From contig NZ_FQVP01000011.1 of assembly GCF_900129395.1 (NCBI RefSeq), forward strand, positions 44,258 to 108,257: 64,000 nt of DNA. The letters run 5' to 3'. The position numbers were made by a program, and so were the translations under genes. This DNA is from Pseudosulfitobacter pseudonitzschiae. Its GTDB lineage: Bacteria; Pseudomonadota; Alphaproteobacteria; Rhodobacterales; Rhodobacteraceae. The notes beneath the pieces are model-generated. The model saw only the letters and a list, made by a program, of their open reading frames with translations. It was not told the origin of the DNA and did not search any database. Of the stretch, positions 28,278 to 37,199 are shown in pieces. How positions within the stretch are numbered: position 1 is the stretch's first letter; each line of letters opens with the position of its first letter.

Positions 28278-29638
28278 GCTCCGGCCCCTGTTGCGATTTG
28301 CAGCGCCGCCCAGGCCTTGGCGGCGTCGTTGCGCGCCGATGCCGCTTGCAACCGGGCCGCCGCGCGCTGGCGGTCAGCATCCAGCAAGTCGACCAGCGCC
28401 GTCGCCCCGGCCTGAAAGGTCGTGCGCGCCAGGCCATAGGCGTTCTCATAGGACGCCGCCGCCTGGTCCAGCGCACTCACGCGCTGGCGATAACGACGCA
28501 GGTTCGACTGTCCGACCTGAACATCCTCGACCGCTGCCGTGATCTGTGACCGCCACGCCAGATCGGCCTGCCGCGCCTCGGACTGGCGGCGGGCGCGGGT
28601 GGCCTGCAACAGGCCCTGGTTGGCCACGGGCAGGGTCAGCGCAGGACCAAAACGCCAGCTGTCCGCGCCGCCCGTGTCGCTGACGGTGCCGCTCAGCGAC
28701 AGCGACGGCAGCATGTCGGCGGTGGCAACCCCGACCGCGGCCAGCGCCTGCATCACGTCGAACCGCGCCGCCCGCACATCGGGCCGGTTTTGCAGCAACT
28801 CGGCCGGCACGCCCGTGCCCGGACCCGGCGGAATGCGCAGGGCGGGCGCGCCACGGCGCATCTGTGCCATCAGCGGGGCGGCCTGCAGGTTCAGCAAGGT
28901 CGACAACCGGTAAACCTGCGCATTGAACAGCGCCTCGAAGTTGGGCAGATCGGCACGGGCCGTCTGCAACAGCGCCGTGGTCTGGGCCACGTCCAGATCG
29001 GTCGCACTGCCCAGACCCAGCATGGTGTTGTTCACCGAAAGCGTCGCCTCGCGCGCGGCAATCGTGTCGCGGGTCAGCGCCAGTGCCTGCTGGTAATAGC
29101 GCGCGTCGGAATAGGCGCTGATCACCTCGGCCAGCCAGGCCAGCCGTGTCACCTCGGCCTGCGCCCGCGCCGCGGCTTCGGCGGCCTCGGCACCCTCACG
29201 CGCGCGGCGCGCGCCCCCGAACAGATCGAACACGAAACCGGCCGACAGGCTCGCGCCGGTTGTCGTCGTAACCGGCTGACCGTCGCCACCCGCGCGCATC
29301 CGGCTGGCGCTGGCGCTGTCGCCCCCCAACTGCGCCGCCAGCGGCTGTGTTGCGGCCACGTCGGCCTGTGCCGCACGGATGCGTTCGTTCGCAGCCAGGA
29401 TATCGAGGTTGGTCGCCAGCCCCGTCTCGATCAGGCGCGTCAGGGTCGCGTCGTTATAGCCGCGCCAAAAGGCTTGTGTGACAACCTGCCCCACCGGGAC
29501 CGCCGCCCCTTCGGCAAAGTTGGCCTGCAAGGCCGGCGTCGGCACCGCCGAGGGGTCAGGCCCCACCGCCGCACAGGCCGTGCTCAGCAACAAGGCCGCC
29601 AAAGACAGCGCCACGACAGGTTTTCTCACAAGGGTCAC
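28247..29638 (-). CDS. RND efflux outer-membrane factor (NodT family)
   Basis: A TolC-like channel protein of 463 residues starting at GTG 29638, whose codon overlaps the stop of the pump gene (GTGA), with GGAG upstream. The signal peptide ends in LLLSTAC-AAVGPDP, a lipoprotein-like site followed by the AVGPD motif typical of NodT-type factors. Two OEP domains follow, with coiled-coil helices rich in Ala and Gln. It completes the tripartite pump encoded just upstream and may also serve the first pump, which has no outer-membrane gene. Confidence 0.9.
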   Translation of the reverse strand: MTLVRKPVVALSLAALLLSTACAAVGPDPSAVPTPALQANFAEGAAVPVGQVVTQAFWRGYNDATLTRLIETGLATNLDILAANERIRAAQADVAATQPLAAQLGGDSASASRMRAGGDGQPVTTTTGASLSAGFVFDLFGGARRAREGAEAAEAAARAQAEVTRLAWLAEVISAYSDARYYQQALALTRDTIAAREATLSVNNTMLGLGSATDLDVAQTTALLQTARADLPNFEALFNAQVYRLSTLLNLQAAPLMAQMRRGAPALRIPPGPGTGVPAELLQNRPDVRAARFDVMQALAAVGVATADMLPSLSLSGTVSDTGGADSWRFGPALTLPVANQGLLQATRARRQSEARQADLAWRSQITAAVEDVQVGQSNLRRYRQRVSALDQAAASYENAYGLARTTFQAGATALVDLLDADRQRAAARLQAASARNDAAKAWAALQIATGAGAAVTGTAGGS

Positions 29639-32600
29639 GCTGGTTTCTCCTTTCGCGATATCATCCCGCTCAGCTTCAGGACCGCGACGTAGAACACCGG
29701 CACCAGGAAAATCCCCAGCAGCGCCGACGACGCCATGCCCCCCAACACGCCGATGCCAATCGAGTTTTGCGCCCCTGCCCCGGCACCAGATGCAATGGCC
29801 AGCGGCAGCACGCCCAGCATGAAGGCAAAGGTGGTCATCAGAATGGGACGCAGCCGCTGGCGCGACGCGATCAGCGCCGCCTCGATCACGGATTTGCCCT
29901 CGTGCACCTGGGACTGCGCAAATTCCACGATCAGGATGGCATTGCGCGCGGCCAGTCCGATGGTCGTCAGCAGCCCCACCTTGAAATAGACGTCGTTCGA
30001 CTGTCCCAGGAAATAGGCCGCCGCCAGCGCGCCCAGAATCCCCACCGGAACCGTCAGCATCACCGCCAGCGGCACGGTCCAGCTTTCGTACAGGGCGGCC
30101 AGCGCCAGGAACACCACAAGGGCCGACAGCGCGAACAGCAAAGGCGCCTGGTTGCCCGACAACCGCTCCTGATAGGACAGGCCGGTCCACGCGGTCCCGT
30201 AATTGCCATCCAGCTCCGACACCAGCTCTTCCATCGCGTTCATGCCATCGCTGGACGACAGGCCCGCCGCCGCCGCACCGCTCAGTTCCATGCCGCGCGT
30301 GCCGCCATAGCGGGCAACCGCCTGCGGCTCCTGCGTCCAGCTTTGGTCCGAGAATGCGGCAAAGGACACCATCTCGCCCGCGCTGTTGCGCGCGTACCAG
30401 CTGTTGATGTCCTCGGGCTGCGACCGCGCATCGGCCTGCCCCTGCACGATCACCGGACGCAGATCGTTGCCCAGGGCAAAATCATTGACCTCGCGGCCTG
30501 CGAAAATGACCGACAGCATCGCGTTGACGTCGGTGATCGACAGGCCAAAGGCCGCCGCCTTCTGCTGGTCGATGTCCAGCCGCAGCGCCGTTTCGGTCGC
30601 CGCTTCGTTCCCGCGCAGGGATGTCACCCGCCCGTCCGCCTGTGCATTGGCGACCAGCTGATCGGCAGCCGCCGCCAGCGCCGCCTGTCCCTGCCCCCCC
30701 TGATCGGTCAGGTACATGGTAAAACCCGATGAGCTGCCCAAACCCTGGATCGCAGGCGGTTGCAGGACAAAGATGGTGCCCTGCCGGTTGGTGGAAAAGA
30801 AATAACCGTTCGCGCGCTGCACCAGTCCGGCAATGTCAAACCCGTCGCGTTCGGCGTAATCGCGCAGCTTGACGAACACCATCGCGCTGCTTTGCCCGCT
30901 GCCCCCGAAACCAAAGCCCAGGGCGGCAAAAACCGATTCAACCGTGTCGCTTTCGGCATCCAGCAGATAGGTCTCGACCTTTTCCACCAGCGCCTTGGTC
31001 TGTTCGGTGGTGGACCCGTCAGGCCCTTGGATCACGACCAGCGCGACCCCCTGATCCTCATCCGGCAGGAACGACCCCGGCAGGCGCTCGAACAGGACGG
31101 CCATGCCGGCCACCACCGCGACCAGCACCACCAGCGCCCGGAACGGACGTTTCACATAGCGCGTCACGACGCTGACATAGCCGTTGGTGGCCCGGTCAAG
31201 GTTGCGGTTGAACCAGCGGGCCGGCGCAATGCTGTCCCCATGGCTGCGCGCCTTCAGCAGGCTGGCACACATCGCGGGCGTCAGGATGACCGCCACGCCC
31301 AGCGACAACACCATCGCCGTGATGATCGTCACCGAGAACTGGCGATAGATCACCCCCGTGGCCCCGCCCATAAAGGCCATCGGCAGGAACACCGCCGACA
31401 GCACCAGCACGATGCCCACCAGCGCCGAGGTGATCTCGTCCATGCTCTTTTCGGTCGCCGCGACAGGGCCAAGGCCCTCTTCCTCCATCACCCGCTCGAC
31501 GTTTTCGACGACCACGATGGCATCATCGACCAGCAGGCCAATCGCCAGCACCAGCGCGAACATGGTCAGCGTGTTGATGGTGAACCCCGCCGCCGCAAGC
31601 ACGGCAAAAGTGCCCAGCAACACAACCGGAATTGCGATCACCGGGATCAGCGTGGCGCGCCAGCTTTGCAGGAACACGAGGATCACCAGGAACACCAGCA
31701 CCACGGCCTCGATCAGCGTCTTGTAGACCTGCGAAATGGATTTCTCGACAAAGGGCGAAGTGTCATAGGGAAACACCACCTCGACCCCCTGCGGCAGCCC
31801 CTCGACCAGTCCGCTGATCGTCTCGCGCACCGCCGCAGCGGTATCGACCGCATTCGCCCCCGTCGCCAGGTTCACCGCAAAGCCCGCCGCCGGATTGCCG
31901 TTGTAACGCGCATCCCCGCCATAGCTTTCCTGGCCGATCTCGATCTTTGCGACATCTCCCAGAAACACGGTCGACCCATCCGGATCGACCCGCAACAGGA
32001 TGCCTTCGAACTCTTCCACGGTCGACAACTGTGACTGCGCCGAAATCGGCACCGTGACCCGCTGGCCGCCGGCACTGGGTTGCGCCCCAAGGTCGCCGAC
32101 AGTGACATTTGTGTTCTGCGCCGCCACCGCCGCCGTCACATCCGCGGGCGTCACCTGGTATTGCACCATCTTCATCGGGTCCATCCAGATCCGCATGGCA
32201 TAGCCCGAGCCAAAGGTGCTGATCGACCCCACGCCGGGGGTGCGCTTGACCGGGTCCTCGATCAACTGGGACACCAGATCGCCCAGCTCTACCGTCGACC
32301 GCGTGCCGTCCGCGCTGGTCAGGGCGCCGACCATCAGGATCGAACTGGTTGACCGCGAAACGCTCACCCCGCGCTGCTGCACCACGTCGGGCAACTGCGA
32401 GGTGACAAGCTGCAGCTTGTTCTGCACCTGCACCTGCGCAATGTCCGCATCGACACTGTCGTCAAAGGTCAGGGAAATCGACGCCGATCCGGCGGTCGAA
32501 TTCGAGGTCATGTAAATCAGGCCGTCAACCGCGGTCATCGCGTCTTCGATGACGGTCGTCACCGAGGATTCAACGATTTCAGCCGACGCCCCTGTGTAAA

Positions 32601-32742
32601 CCGCCGAAATCCGCACGGTGGTCGGCGCAATCTGCGGATATTGCTCAATCGCCAGCGAATTCAGGCCAAGCGCGCCAACCAGCATCACGACCAGGGCGAT
32701 CACCCAGGCAAAGACCGGGCGGTGAATGAAAAAACGGGCCAT
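29635..32742 (-). CDS. RND efflux pump inner-membrane transporter (second, AcrB/HAE1 family)
   Basis: 1035 residues, the same length as the pump at 17413-20520 but clearly diverged from it. The N-terminal helix is MARFFIHRPVFAWVIALVV. The proton-relay Asp pair is in LVDDAIVVVENVERVM, and the second-half motif is GLAARNAILIVEFAQ. It is in one operon with an adaptor (5 bases upstream) and an outer-membrane factor (4-base overlap), the arrangement adaptor-pump-channel. The divergent TetR gene probably represses it. Confidence 0.94.
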   Translation of the reverse strand: MARFFIHRPVFAWVIALVVMLVGALGLNSLAIEQYPQIAPTTVRISAVYTGASAEIVESSVTTVIEDAMTAVDGLIYMTSNSTAGSASISLTFDDSVDADIAQVQVQNKLQLVTSQLPDVVQQRGVSVSRSTSSILMVGALTSADGTRSTVELGDLVSQLIEDPVKRTPGVGSISTFGSGYAMRIWMDPMKMVQYQVTPADVTAAVAAQNTNVTVGDLGAQPSAGGQRVTVPISAQSQLSTVEEFEGILLRVDPDGSTVFLGDVAKIEIGQESYGGDARYNGNPAAGFAVNLATGANAVDTAAAVRETISGLVEGLPQGVEVVFPYDTSPFVEKSISQVYKTLIEAVVLVFLVILVFLQSWRATLIPVIAIPVVLLGTFAVLAAAGFTINTLTMFALVLAIGLLVDDAIVVVENVERVMEEEGLGPVAATEKSMDEITSALVGIVLVLSAVFLPMAFMGGATGVIYRQFSVTIITAMVLSLGVAVILTPAMCASLLKARSHGDSIAPARWFNRNLDRATNGYVSVVTRYVKRPFRALVVLVAVVAGMAVLFERLPGSFLPDEDQGVALVVIQGPDGSTTEQTKALVEKVETYLLDAESDTVESVFAALGFGFGGSGQSSAMVFVKLRDYAERDGFDIAGLVQRANGYFFSTNRQGTIFVLQPPAIQGLGSSSGFTMYLTDQGGQGQAALAAAADQLVANAQADGRVTSLRGNEAATETALRLDIDQQKAAAFGLSITDVNAMLSVIFAGREVNDFALGNDLRPVIVQGQADARSQPEDINSWYARNSAGEMVSFAAFSDQSWTQEPQAVARYGGTRGMELSGAAAAGLSSSDGMNAMEELVSELDGNYGTAWTGLSYQERLSGNQAPLLFALSALVVFLALAALYESWTVPLAVMLTVPVGILGALAAAYFLGQSNDVYFKVGLLTTIGLAARNAILIVEFAQSQVHEGKSVIEAALIASRQRLRPILMTTFAFMLGVLPLAIASGAGAGAQNSIGIGVLGGMASSALLGIFLVPVFYVAVLKLSGMISRKEKPA

Positions 32743-32747
32743 TTACG

Positions 32748-33965
32748 TTACTCCGTCGCGGACGCGTCGGACGGCGCCGTTGCAGGCGTCTCTGCCTGGG
32801 GTTCCGTGTCGGTCTGGGCCTGTGCAGGCGCGCGGTCGCGGACCACGCCGTTGTCGTCAAAGCTTACGGGAACCGGCACGACCTCCGCCCCTTCGCTCAG
32901 CCCCGCCAGCCCGTCCACGACAACCATGTCCCCGTCCTCCACGCCGCCGGTGACGATCCACTGGTGCTCAAAGGTGCCCTCTTCGGTCAGCGCGCGCTGG
33001 CTGACCTTGCCGTCCACCACGACCCAGGCCGTCAGCTTGCCCAGCTTGTCGCGGCTGGTTGCCGATTGCGACACCAGTATCGCCTGCGTGATCCCCAGAT
33101 CGACCTGCCCGCGCAGGAACATGCCCGGCAGGATCATGTTGTCGGGATTGTCAAAACGGAACCGCGTGTCGATCGAGCCGGTCGTGGTTGACACCGTCAC
33201 CCCCGGCGCGACAAGCGACCCCTGCCCCTGATAGACACGCCCGTTCTCCAGCGTCAGCGTCGCGTTCAGCTCCTCGTTCAGCCGCAGCGTGCCATCGGTG
33301 ATATCGTCCATGACACTAAGAAACCGCGACGACGGCTCGTACATGTCCACCTCGATCGGGTCCAGCTGGGTGACCGTCGCCATCGCGTCCGCCTGCCCTT
33401 CGGTGACCAGGTCACCGATAGAGGCCGCCGAAACGCTCGCGATCCCCGACAGCGGGCTGGTCACCGTGGTCCAGCCCAGTTGCGCCTGCGCCAGCGTCAG
33501 GTTCGCCTGGGCGGAATCCACCGCCGCCCGCGCCTGGTCCAGCGTGGCACGGGCGGATTCGACCTGTGCCTGCGTGCTGCCCGACCCGACCAGCCGTTCG
33601 GTCCGCGTATAGGCCGCCTGTGCCTCGGTCACCTGCGCCTGCGCACTGGAAAGCTGTGCCGCCGCCGCCGCGGCATTCGCCTCGTAGGTCGTATCGTCAA
33701 TGCGGAACATCGGCGTGCCCGCCGCAATGAAACGACCGGGTTCATACAGGATTTCCGTGACGATCCCGCTGACCCGTGGACGGATTGCCGTGGACGACGC
33801 CGCCACCGCCCGTCCGGGCAGGGTCACGATCCGTGGCACGTCCTGAACCTGCGCTTCGACAACGCCGACCTGTTTGGGGGGCATGCCTGCAGGGGCCTGG
33901 GCGACGACGGAACTGGCCAACAAAACGGCTGCGCCCGCAAAGAGGGTAAACTTGTACATTGTCAT
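32748..33965 (-). CDS. RND efflux periplasmic adaptor (second)
   Basis: A 405-residue adaptor. The start at ATG 33965 (or the ATG two codons later, 33959) is chosen because MTMYKFTLFAGAAVLLASS is a signal peptide with cleavage after VVA; the open frame continues to 34223 through the promoter and the TetR gene and is not real. Lipoyl, helical-hairpin (about 95-160) and beta-barrel domains are recognisable. The C-terminal tail is acidic and Ala/Pro-rich. It is the first gene of the adaptor-pump-channel operon, divergent from the TetR regulator. Confidence 0.9.
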   Translation of the reverse strand: MTMYKFTLFAGAAVLLASSVVAQAPAGMPPKQVGVVEAQVQDVPRIVTLPGRAVAASSTAIRPRVSGIVTEILYEPGRFIAAGTPMFRIDDTTYEANAAAAAAQLSSAQAQVTEAQAAYTRTERLVGSGSTQAQVESARATLDQARAAVDSAQANLTLAQAQLGWTTVTSPLSGIASVSAASIGDLVTEGQADAMATVTQLDPIEVDMYEPSSRFLSVMDDITDGTLRLNEELNATLTLENGRVYQGQGSLVAPGVTVSTTTGSIDTRFRFDNPDNMILPGMFLRGQVDLGITQAILVSQSATSRDKLGKLTAWVVVDGKVSQRALTEEGTFEHQWIVTGGVEDGDMVVVDGLAGLSEGAEVVPVPVSFDDNGVVRDRAPAQAQTDTEPQAETPATAPSDASATE

Positions 33966-34020
33966 CTCATCCGGTTTCCTGATCGGCGGCATCGCCATTG
34001 CGACGGCAGATTGCATATTG

Positions 34021-34035
34021 TTGCACAGTGTGCAA
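34021..34035. promoter_or_regulatory. Putative TetR operator
   Basis: TTGCACAGTGTGCAA is a 15-base palindrome, perfect around its centre G, located between the divergent efflux operon and the TetR gene 36 bases before the latter's ATG. Position and symmetry fit autoregulation and repression of the pump; binding is inferred. Confidence 0.6.
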
Positions 34036-34071
34036 TGTTTTCTTTGTGTGAAAAATTTAGGCAGATATTCG

Positions 34072-34680
34072 ATGGTCACAAGTCTTCGCGAACGGCGCCG
34101 CCTGCAGACCGGCAGGGACATCCAGATGGCCGCAGTGACGGTCGCCCTGCGCAATGGTCTGGACAACACCACCACCGAAGCCATCGCCACCGAGGCCGGC
34201 ATCAGCACCCGGACCTTCTTCAATTATTACAACAACAAACATGCCGCGATCCTTGGCGATGCCGTCAGGATCGACCTGATCGGCGCGGGCTGGTTCGCCG
34301 GTTCGCAGAATCCCGTCATCGACGACCTTGCGCATCTTTTGGGACAGGCCGCACACGACCATCCGCTGGACCGCGCGCTGTTGCTCAAGATCCTGGAGGT
34401 GATCGAGGCACACCCCGCCCTGCAGGAAATGTTCCGCACCCGGCTTGATGAAACAACGGTTCTGGTCACCGAAATGCTCAACGCGCGACTGGGGGACGAT
34501 ATGGCCGTCGAAGCACGACTTCTGGCCTCTTTGGCCACCCAGGCCCTGACCGAGGCCGTCATGACATGGGTCGCGGACGATAGCCTGGGGCTCGACGCCA
34601 TCACGACGCTGATCGCCACCAGATTGCGCAGTGTCACTCAAATCCTGATGCAAAGCGACACACATGCCGGGCCTCTGTAA
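34072..34680 (+). CDS. TetR-family transcriptional regulator of the efflux operon
   Basis: A 202-residue repressor with an N-terminal TetR helix-turn-helix (about 10-55: TTEAIATEAGISTRTFFNYYNNK) and a ligand-binding helical C-terminus. ATG 34072 is taken because the HTH starts right after it; longer frames overlap the divergent adaptor. Divergent location from an RND operon is the classical arrangement of acrR-like regulators. The inducer is unknown. Confidence 0.88.
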   Translation: MVTSLRERRRLQTGRDIQMAAVTVALRNGLDNTTTEAIATEAGISTRTFFNYYNNKHAAILGDAVRIDLIGAGWFAGSQNPVIDDLAHLLGQAAHDHPLDRALLLKILEVIEAHPALQEMFRTRLDETTVLVTEMLNARLGDDMAVEARLLASLATQALTEAVMTWVADDSLGLDAITTLIATRLRSVTQILMQSDTHAGPL

Positions 34681-34836
34681 ATTCAGCTGTTCGGGTGTTT
34701 TACGCGGGCGTGCGGGTTTTCCGTCGCGGATTGTGAAAAGCCGTTGGCGGCGCTTGTTCGTTGGGAATCAGGCCGTAACCGCCGCACCGTGTCAAAGCGG
34801 TCAGGTCCGATAATATTTCAGACCCAACCGCCAGTG

Positions 34837-35604
34837 TCAGTCATCGACCACAAAGGCAATGCGCCTGCCAAGCCCCACTTCGGCCACCACCGCCTCGGCC
34901 ATGACCGTGCTGAAATGCGTCTCTAAATACCGCACGACAAACCCGCTACGCGCGGCCAGCGTATAGGTGCCGCCCTCGTCCGAGACAAAGCGCAGCGGCG
35001 CGAACCAGTTGCGGTGCTTCTCGGGATACAGCGCCTTCAGCCGTTGGGACACCGCATACCAGGACGTGCCATCGTCCGGGACATTGACCTCTTGCACCGG
35101 TTTGCTGAAATCCACCTTCACCACCGACGACCTTTGCCCCGGGTCCATCTTTTGCATCCGCTCGGCATAGTCCGGCCCCACCGCGCCCCAGATATCGCGC
35201 GACAGCTCGAACACACGCAGGATATTCAACCGATAAGCCCCTACCCTGCCCCGCACGCCCTTGCGCACACAGATCAGCAGCCGATCCTCGACCCAGCGTT
35301 TGATCTCGCGTTTCACGGTGCGTTCGGTCACATGCCACATCCGCGCCATTTCAGGCTGGCCCACGCAGAAATGATCCAGTTTCCAATTGTACCGCGCCGT
35401 GATCAAAGCACAGAGCCGCGTCATCGAAATTTGCTGGGCGGGGGTTCCATGCAGACCGGACACCGTCAGTGCGGTCAGCACATCATATTTCATGGAACCC
35501 GCGCCGGGTCCTGTCAGTCGCTTGGGTTCCATGCTGGTCTCACTGTCTCGGCTCTCAATGGCGGCCATCTGCGGGCCGATTCTCATTGAGGTTGATAAGT
35601 GCAT
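34837..35604 (-). CDS. DnaA-like plasmid replication initiator
   Basis: A 255-residue protein of the DnaA-like replicase type known from Rhodobacterales plasmids. The central part (about 60-130) is a winged-helix DNA-binding region (MTRLCALITARYNWKLDHF, then WHVTERTVKREIKRWVED). The C-terminal third (about 170-240: WYAVSQRLKALYPEKHRNWF, later YTLAARSGFVVRYLE) resembles the DnaA N-terminal domain I. The DnaA AAA+ ATPase and domain IV are absent. The gene is divergent from parA, with iteron-like repeats between. The start is uncertain: ATGs at 35604, 35586 and 35532 are possible. It defines this DNA as an extrachromosomal replicon. Confidence 0.82.
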   Translation of the reverse strand: MHLSTSMRIGPQMAAIESRDSETSMEPKRLTGPGAGSMKYDVLTALTVSGLHGTPAQQISMTRLCALITARYNWKLDHFCVGQPEMARMWHVTERTVKREIKRWVEDRLLICVRKGVRGRVGAYRLNILRVFELSRDIWGAVGPDYAERMQKMDPGQRSSVVKVDFSKPVQEVNVPDDGTSWYAVSQRLKALYPEKHRNWFAPLRFVSDEGGTYTLAARSGFVVRYLETHFSTVMAEAVVAEVGLGRRIAFVVDD

Positions 35605-35606
35605 AA
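35598..35606 (-). promoter_or_regulatory. DnaA-box-like site at the initiator start
   Basis: TTATGCACT on the minus strand matches the DnaA box TTATNCACA at 8 of 9 positions and covers the initiator start codon. A TTGACA hexamer lies 17 bases upstream on the same strand. A single near-match could be chance. Confidence 0.3.
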
Positions 35607-35685
35607 AATCCCGTTTTCTGTCAACGCCCCTGAAAATACACGAATTCCAAAAAGAATAAATTGAATCTGGTATATAAGGTATAGG

Positions 35686-35764
35686 GTGACATCAGTCATG
35701 TCACTATATCTGCCCGCCTGTGTCACCAAATAGAGCCTGATGTGGCCATATGTGTCACTAAATA
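35686..35764. other. Candidate origin: iteron-like TGTCAC repeats
   Basis: An inverted pair GTGACAT-N5-ATGTCAC (35686-35704) is followed by two direct copies TGTGTCACCAAATA (35719-35732) and TGTGTCACTAAATA (35751-35764). Successive TGTCAC cores are 22 and 32 bases apart, close to two and three helical turns. The region between initiator and parA is AT-rich compared with its surroundings. This fits an initiator-binding origin or a ParA/initiator operator; I infer the former. Confidence 0.6.
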
Positions 35765-35893
35765 AAGGGCCCGATTTCCTGTGATTGCTGGGATGGGACA
35801 GATTAACAGGAGCGGAAACGCCAAAGTTTGCTTTTGCCAATTTGGCTATATCCCGTTATTGAAGAAAAATATCCAAATAGCAAGAGCAGCACC

Positions 35894-37198
35894 ATGAGAG
35901 ATCATTCAGACCTTCAGGACATGAACGCGCGCAGTTTGGCACAACAGGCTTCCGTGCGCCGCGCAACCTTTGACCCCGGCGTGGTCAAGGCGCTGCGCCC
36001 CTTCTCGATCTGGGAAATCAGCCAGTTCATGTTCGACATCCCCCCCGACACCCTGCGCAAGAAACTGGCAGAGGACCCGACCCTGCCGCAAGGCGAAACC
36101 CAGGACGATGGCCGCCAGCGCTGGTTCTCTCTGAAAGAGATCAACGAATTGCGCCGCCGCCTGCGCTTTCGCGGCAAGTCCCTGCTGCCCCGCCGGCCCG
36201 ATGGCCGCGCGATCCGTGTCGCTGTCTCGAACTTCAAGGGCGGCGTGGGCAAGACCGTGGTGGCGCAACACCTGGCCAATGCCGCCGCGCTGGACGGCTA
36301 CCGGGTGCTGTGCATCGACTTTGACCCGCAGGCGACGCTGACCCATTCGATGGGGCTGGTCGAGGTCAAGGAAGGCAACACCGTCTGGGGCATCATGTGC
36401 CGCGATCTGTGTCGCGAGGCGGACCGGATCATGAACAGCTATGACCTGCCCGAGGAATGCCCCTACCCCGCCGCCGACGAACTGCCCGAAGACGTGCAAA
36501 GCATCGGCGCGCAGCGGACGCAGGACTTTATCCAGCCGACCTGCTGGCCCACCATCGACATCATCCCAAGCTGCGCCAACGCGGCCTTTGTCGAATTCGC
36601 CAGCGCCCAGTACCGCGCGCTGCACAAGGCGTGGTCGTTCTTTGGCTGCGTCGCGCGTTACCTGGATGAGCTGCCCGACGACCAATATGACGTCATCATT
36701 TTCGACTGCCCGCCGGCCATCGGCTATCAATCCCTGAACGCGGCCTTTGCGGCTGACATTCTCTATATCCCTTCCGGTCCCGGCTATTGGGAATACGATT
36801 CCACCACCAGCTATCTGGGCCAGTTGGGCGACGCGATGGAGGATATTTCGGACGGGTTCGGCAAGCTGGCAGCGGACGCCGGGATTACGCTTCCGAAACA
36901 GTTTTTGGACATACGTATCCTCATGACCCGGTTCGAAACCAACAACCCGCTGCACACCGCGATGATGGATGCCTTTCGCAATGTGTTCGGCGCGGACGTT
37001 TGTCAGAACCCGATCGAAATGACCCGTGCGGTCGAACAGTCGGGCCGGTTCCAGATGTCGGTTTATGAGCAGGACTATCGCCAGATGACCCGCGAAACCT
37101 GGAAGCGGGCGCGGCAAAGTTTTGACCGGGCTTACGAGGAATTCAGGGCGACCATGCTGACAGCCTGGGAACGCAACGCAGACAAGGGAGAGACATGA
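35894..37198 (+). CDS. parA: Plasmid partition ATPase ParA
   Basis: A 434-residue large (type Ia) ParA with an N-terminal DNA-binding extension (about 1-100, including WFSLKEINELRRRLRFRGK) ahead of the deviant Walker A NFKGGVGKT. Walker A' (LCIDFDPQATLT) and Walker B (DVIIFDCPPAIGY) follow. The N-terminal domain suggests it also represses its own promoter. ATG 35894 is the most likely start; the frame from 35828 would overlap AT-rich origin sequence. parB follows after one base. It moves plasmid copies using ATP and ParB-parS complexes. Confidence 0.92.
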   Translation: MRDHSDLQDMNARSLAQQASVRRATFDPGVVKALRPFSIWEISQFMFDIPPDTLRKKLAEDPTLPQGETQDDGRQRWFSLKEINELRRRLRFRGKSLLPRRPDGRAIRVAVSNFKGGVGKTVVAQHLANAAALDGYRVLCIDFDPQATLTHSMGLVEVKEGNTVWGIMCRDLCREADRIMNSYDLPEECPYPAADELPEDVQSIGAQRTQDFIQPTCWPTIDIIPSCANAAFVEFASAQYRALHKAWSFFGCVARYLDELPDDQYDVIIFDCPPAIGYQSLNAAFAADILYIPSGPGYWEYDSTTSYLGQLGDAMEDISDGFGKLAADAGITLPKQFLDIRILMTRFETNNPLHTAMMDAFRNVFGADVCQNPIEMTRAVEQSGRFQMSVYEQDYRQMTRETWKRARQSFDRAYEEFRATMLTAWERNADKGET

Positions 37199-37199
37199 G

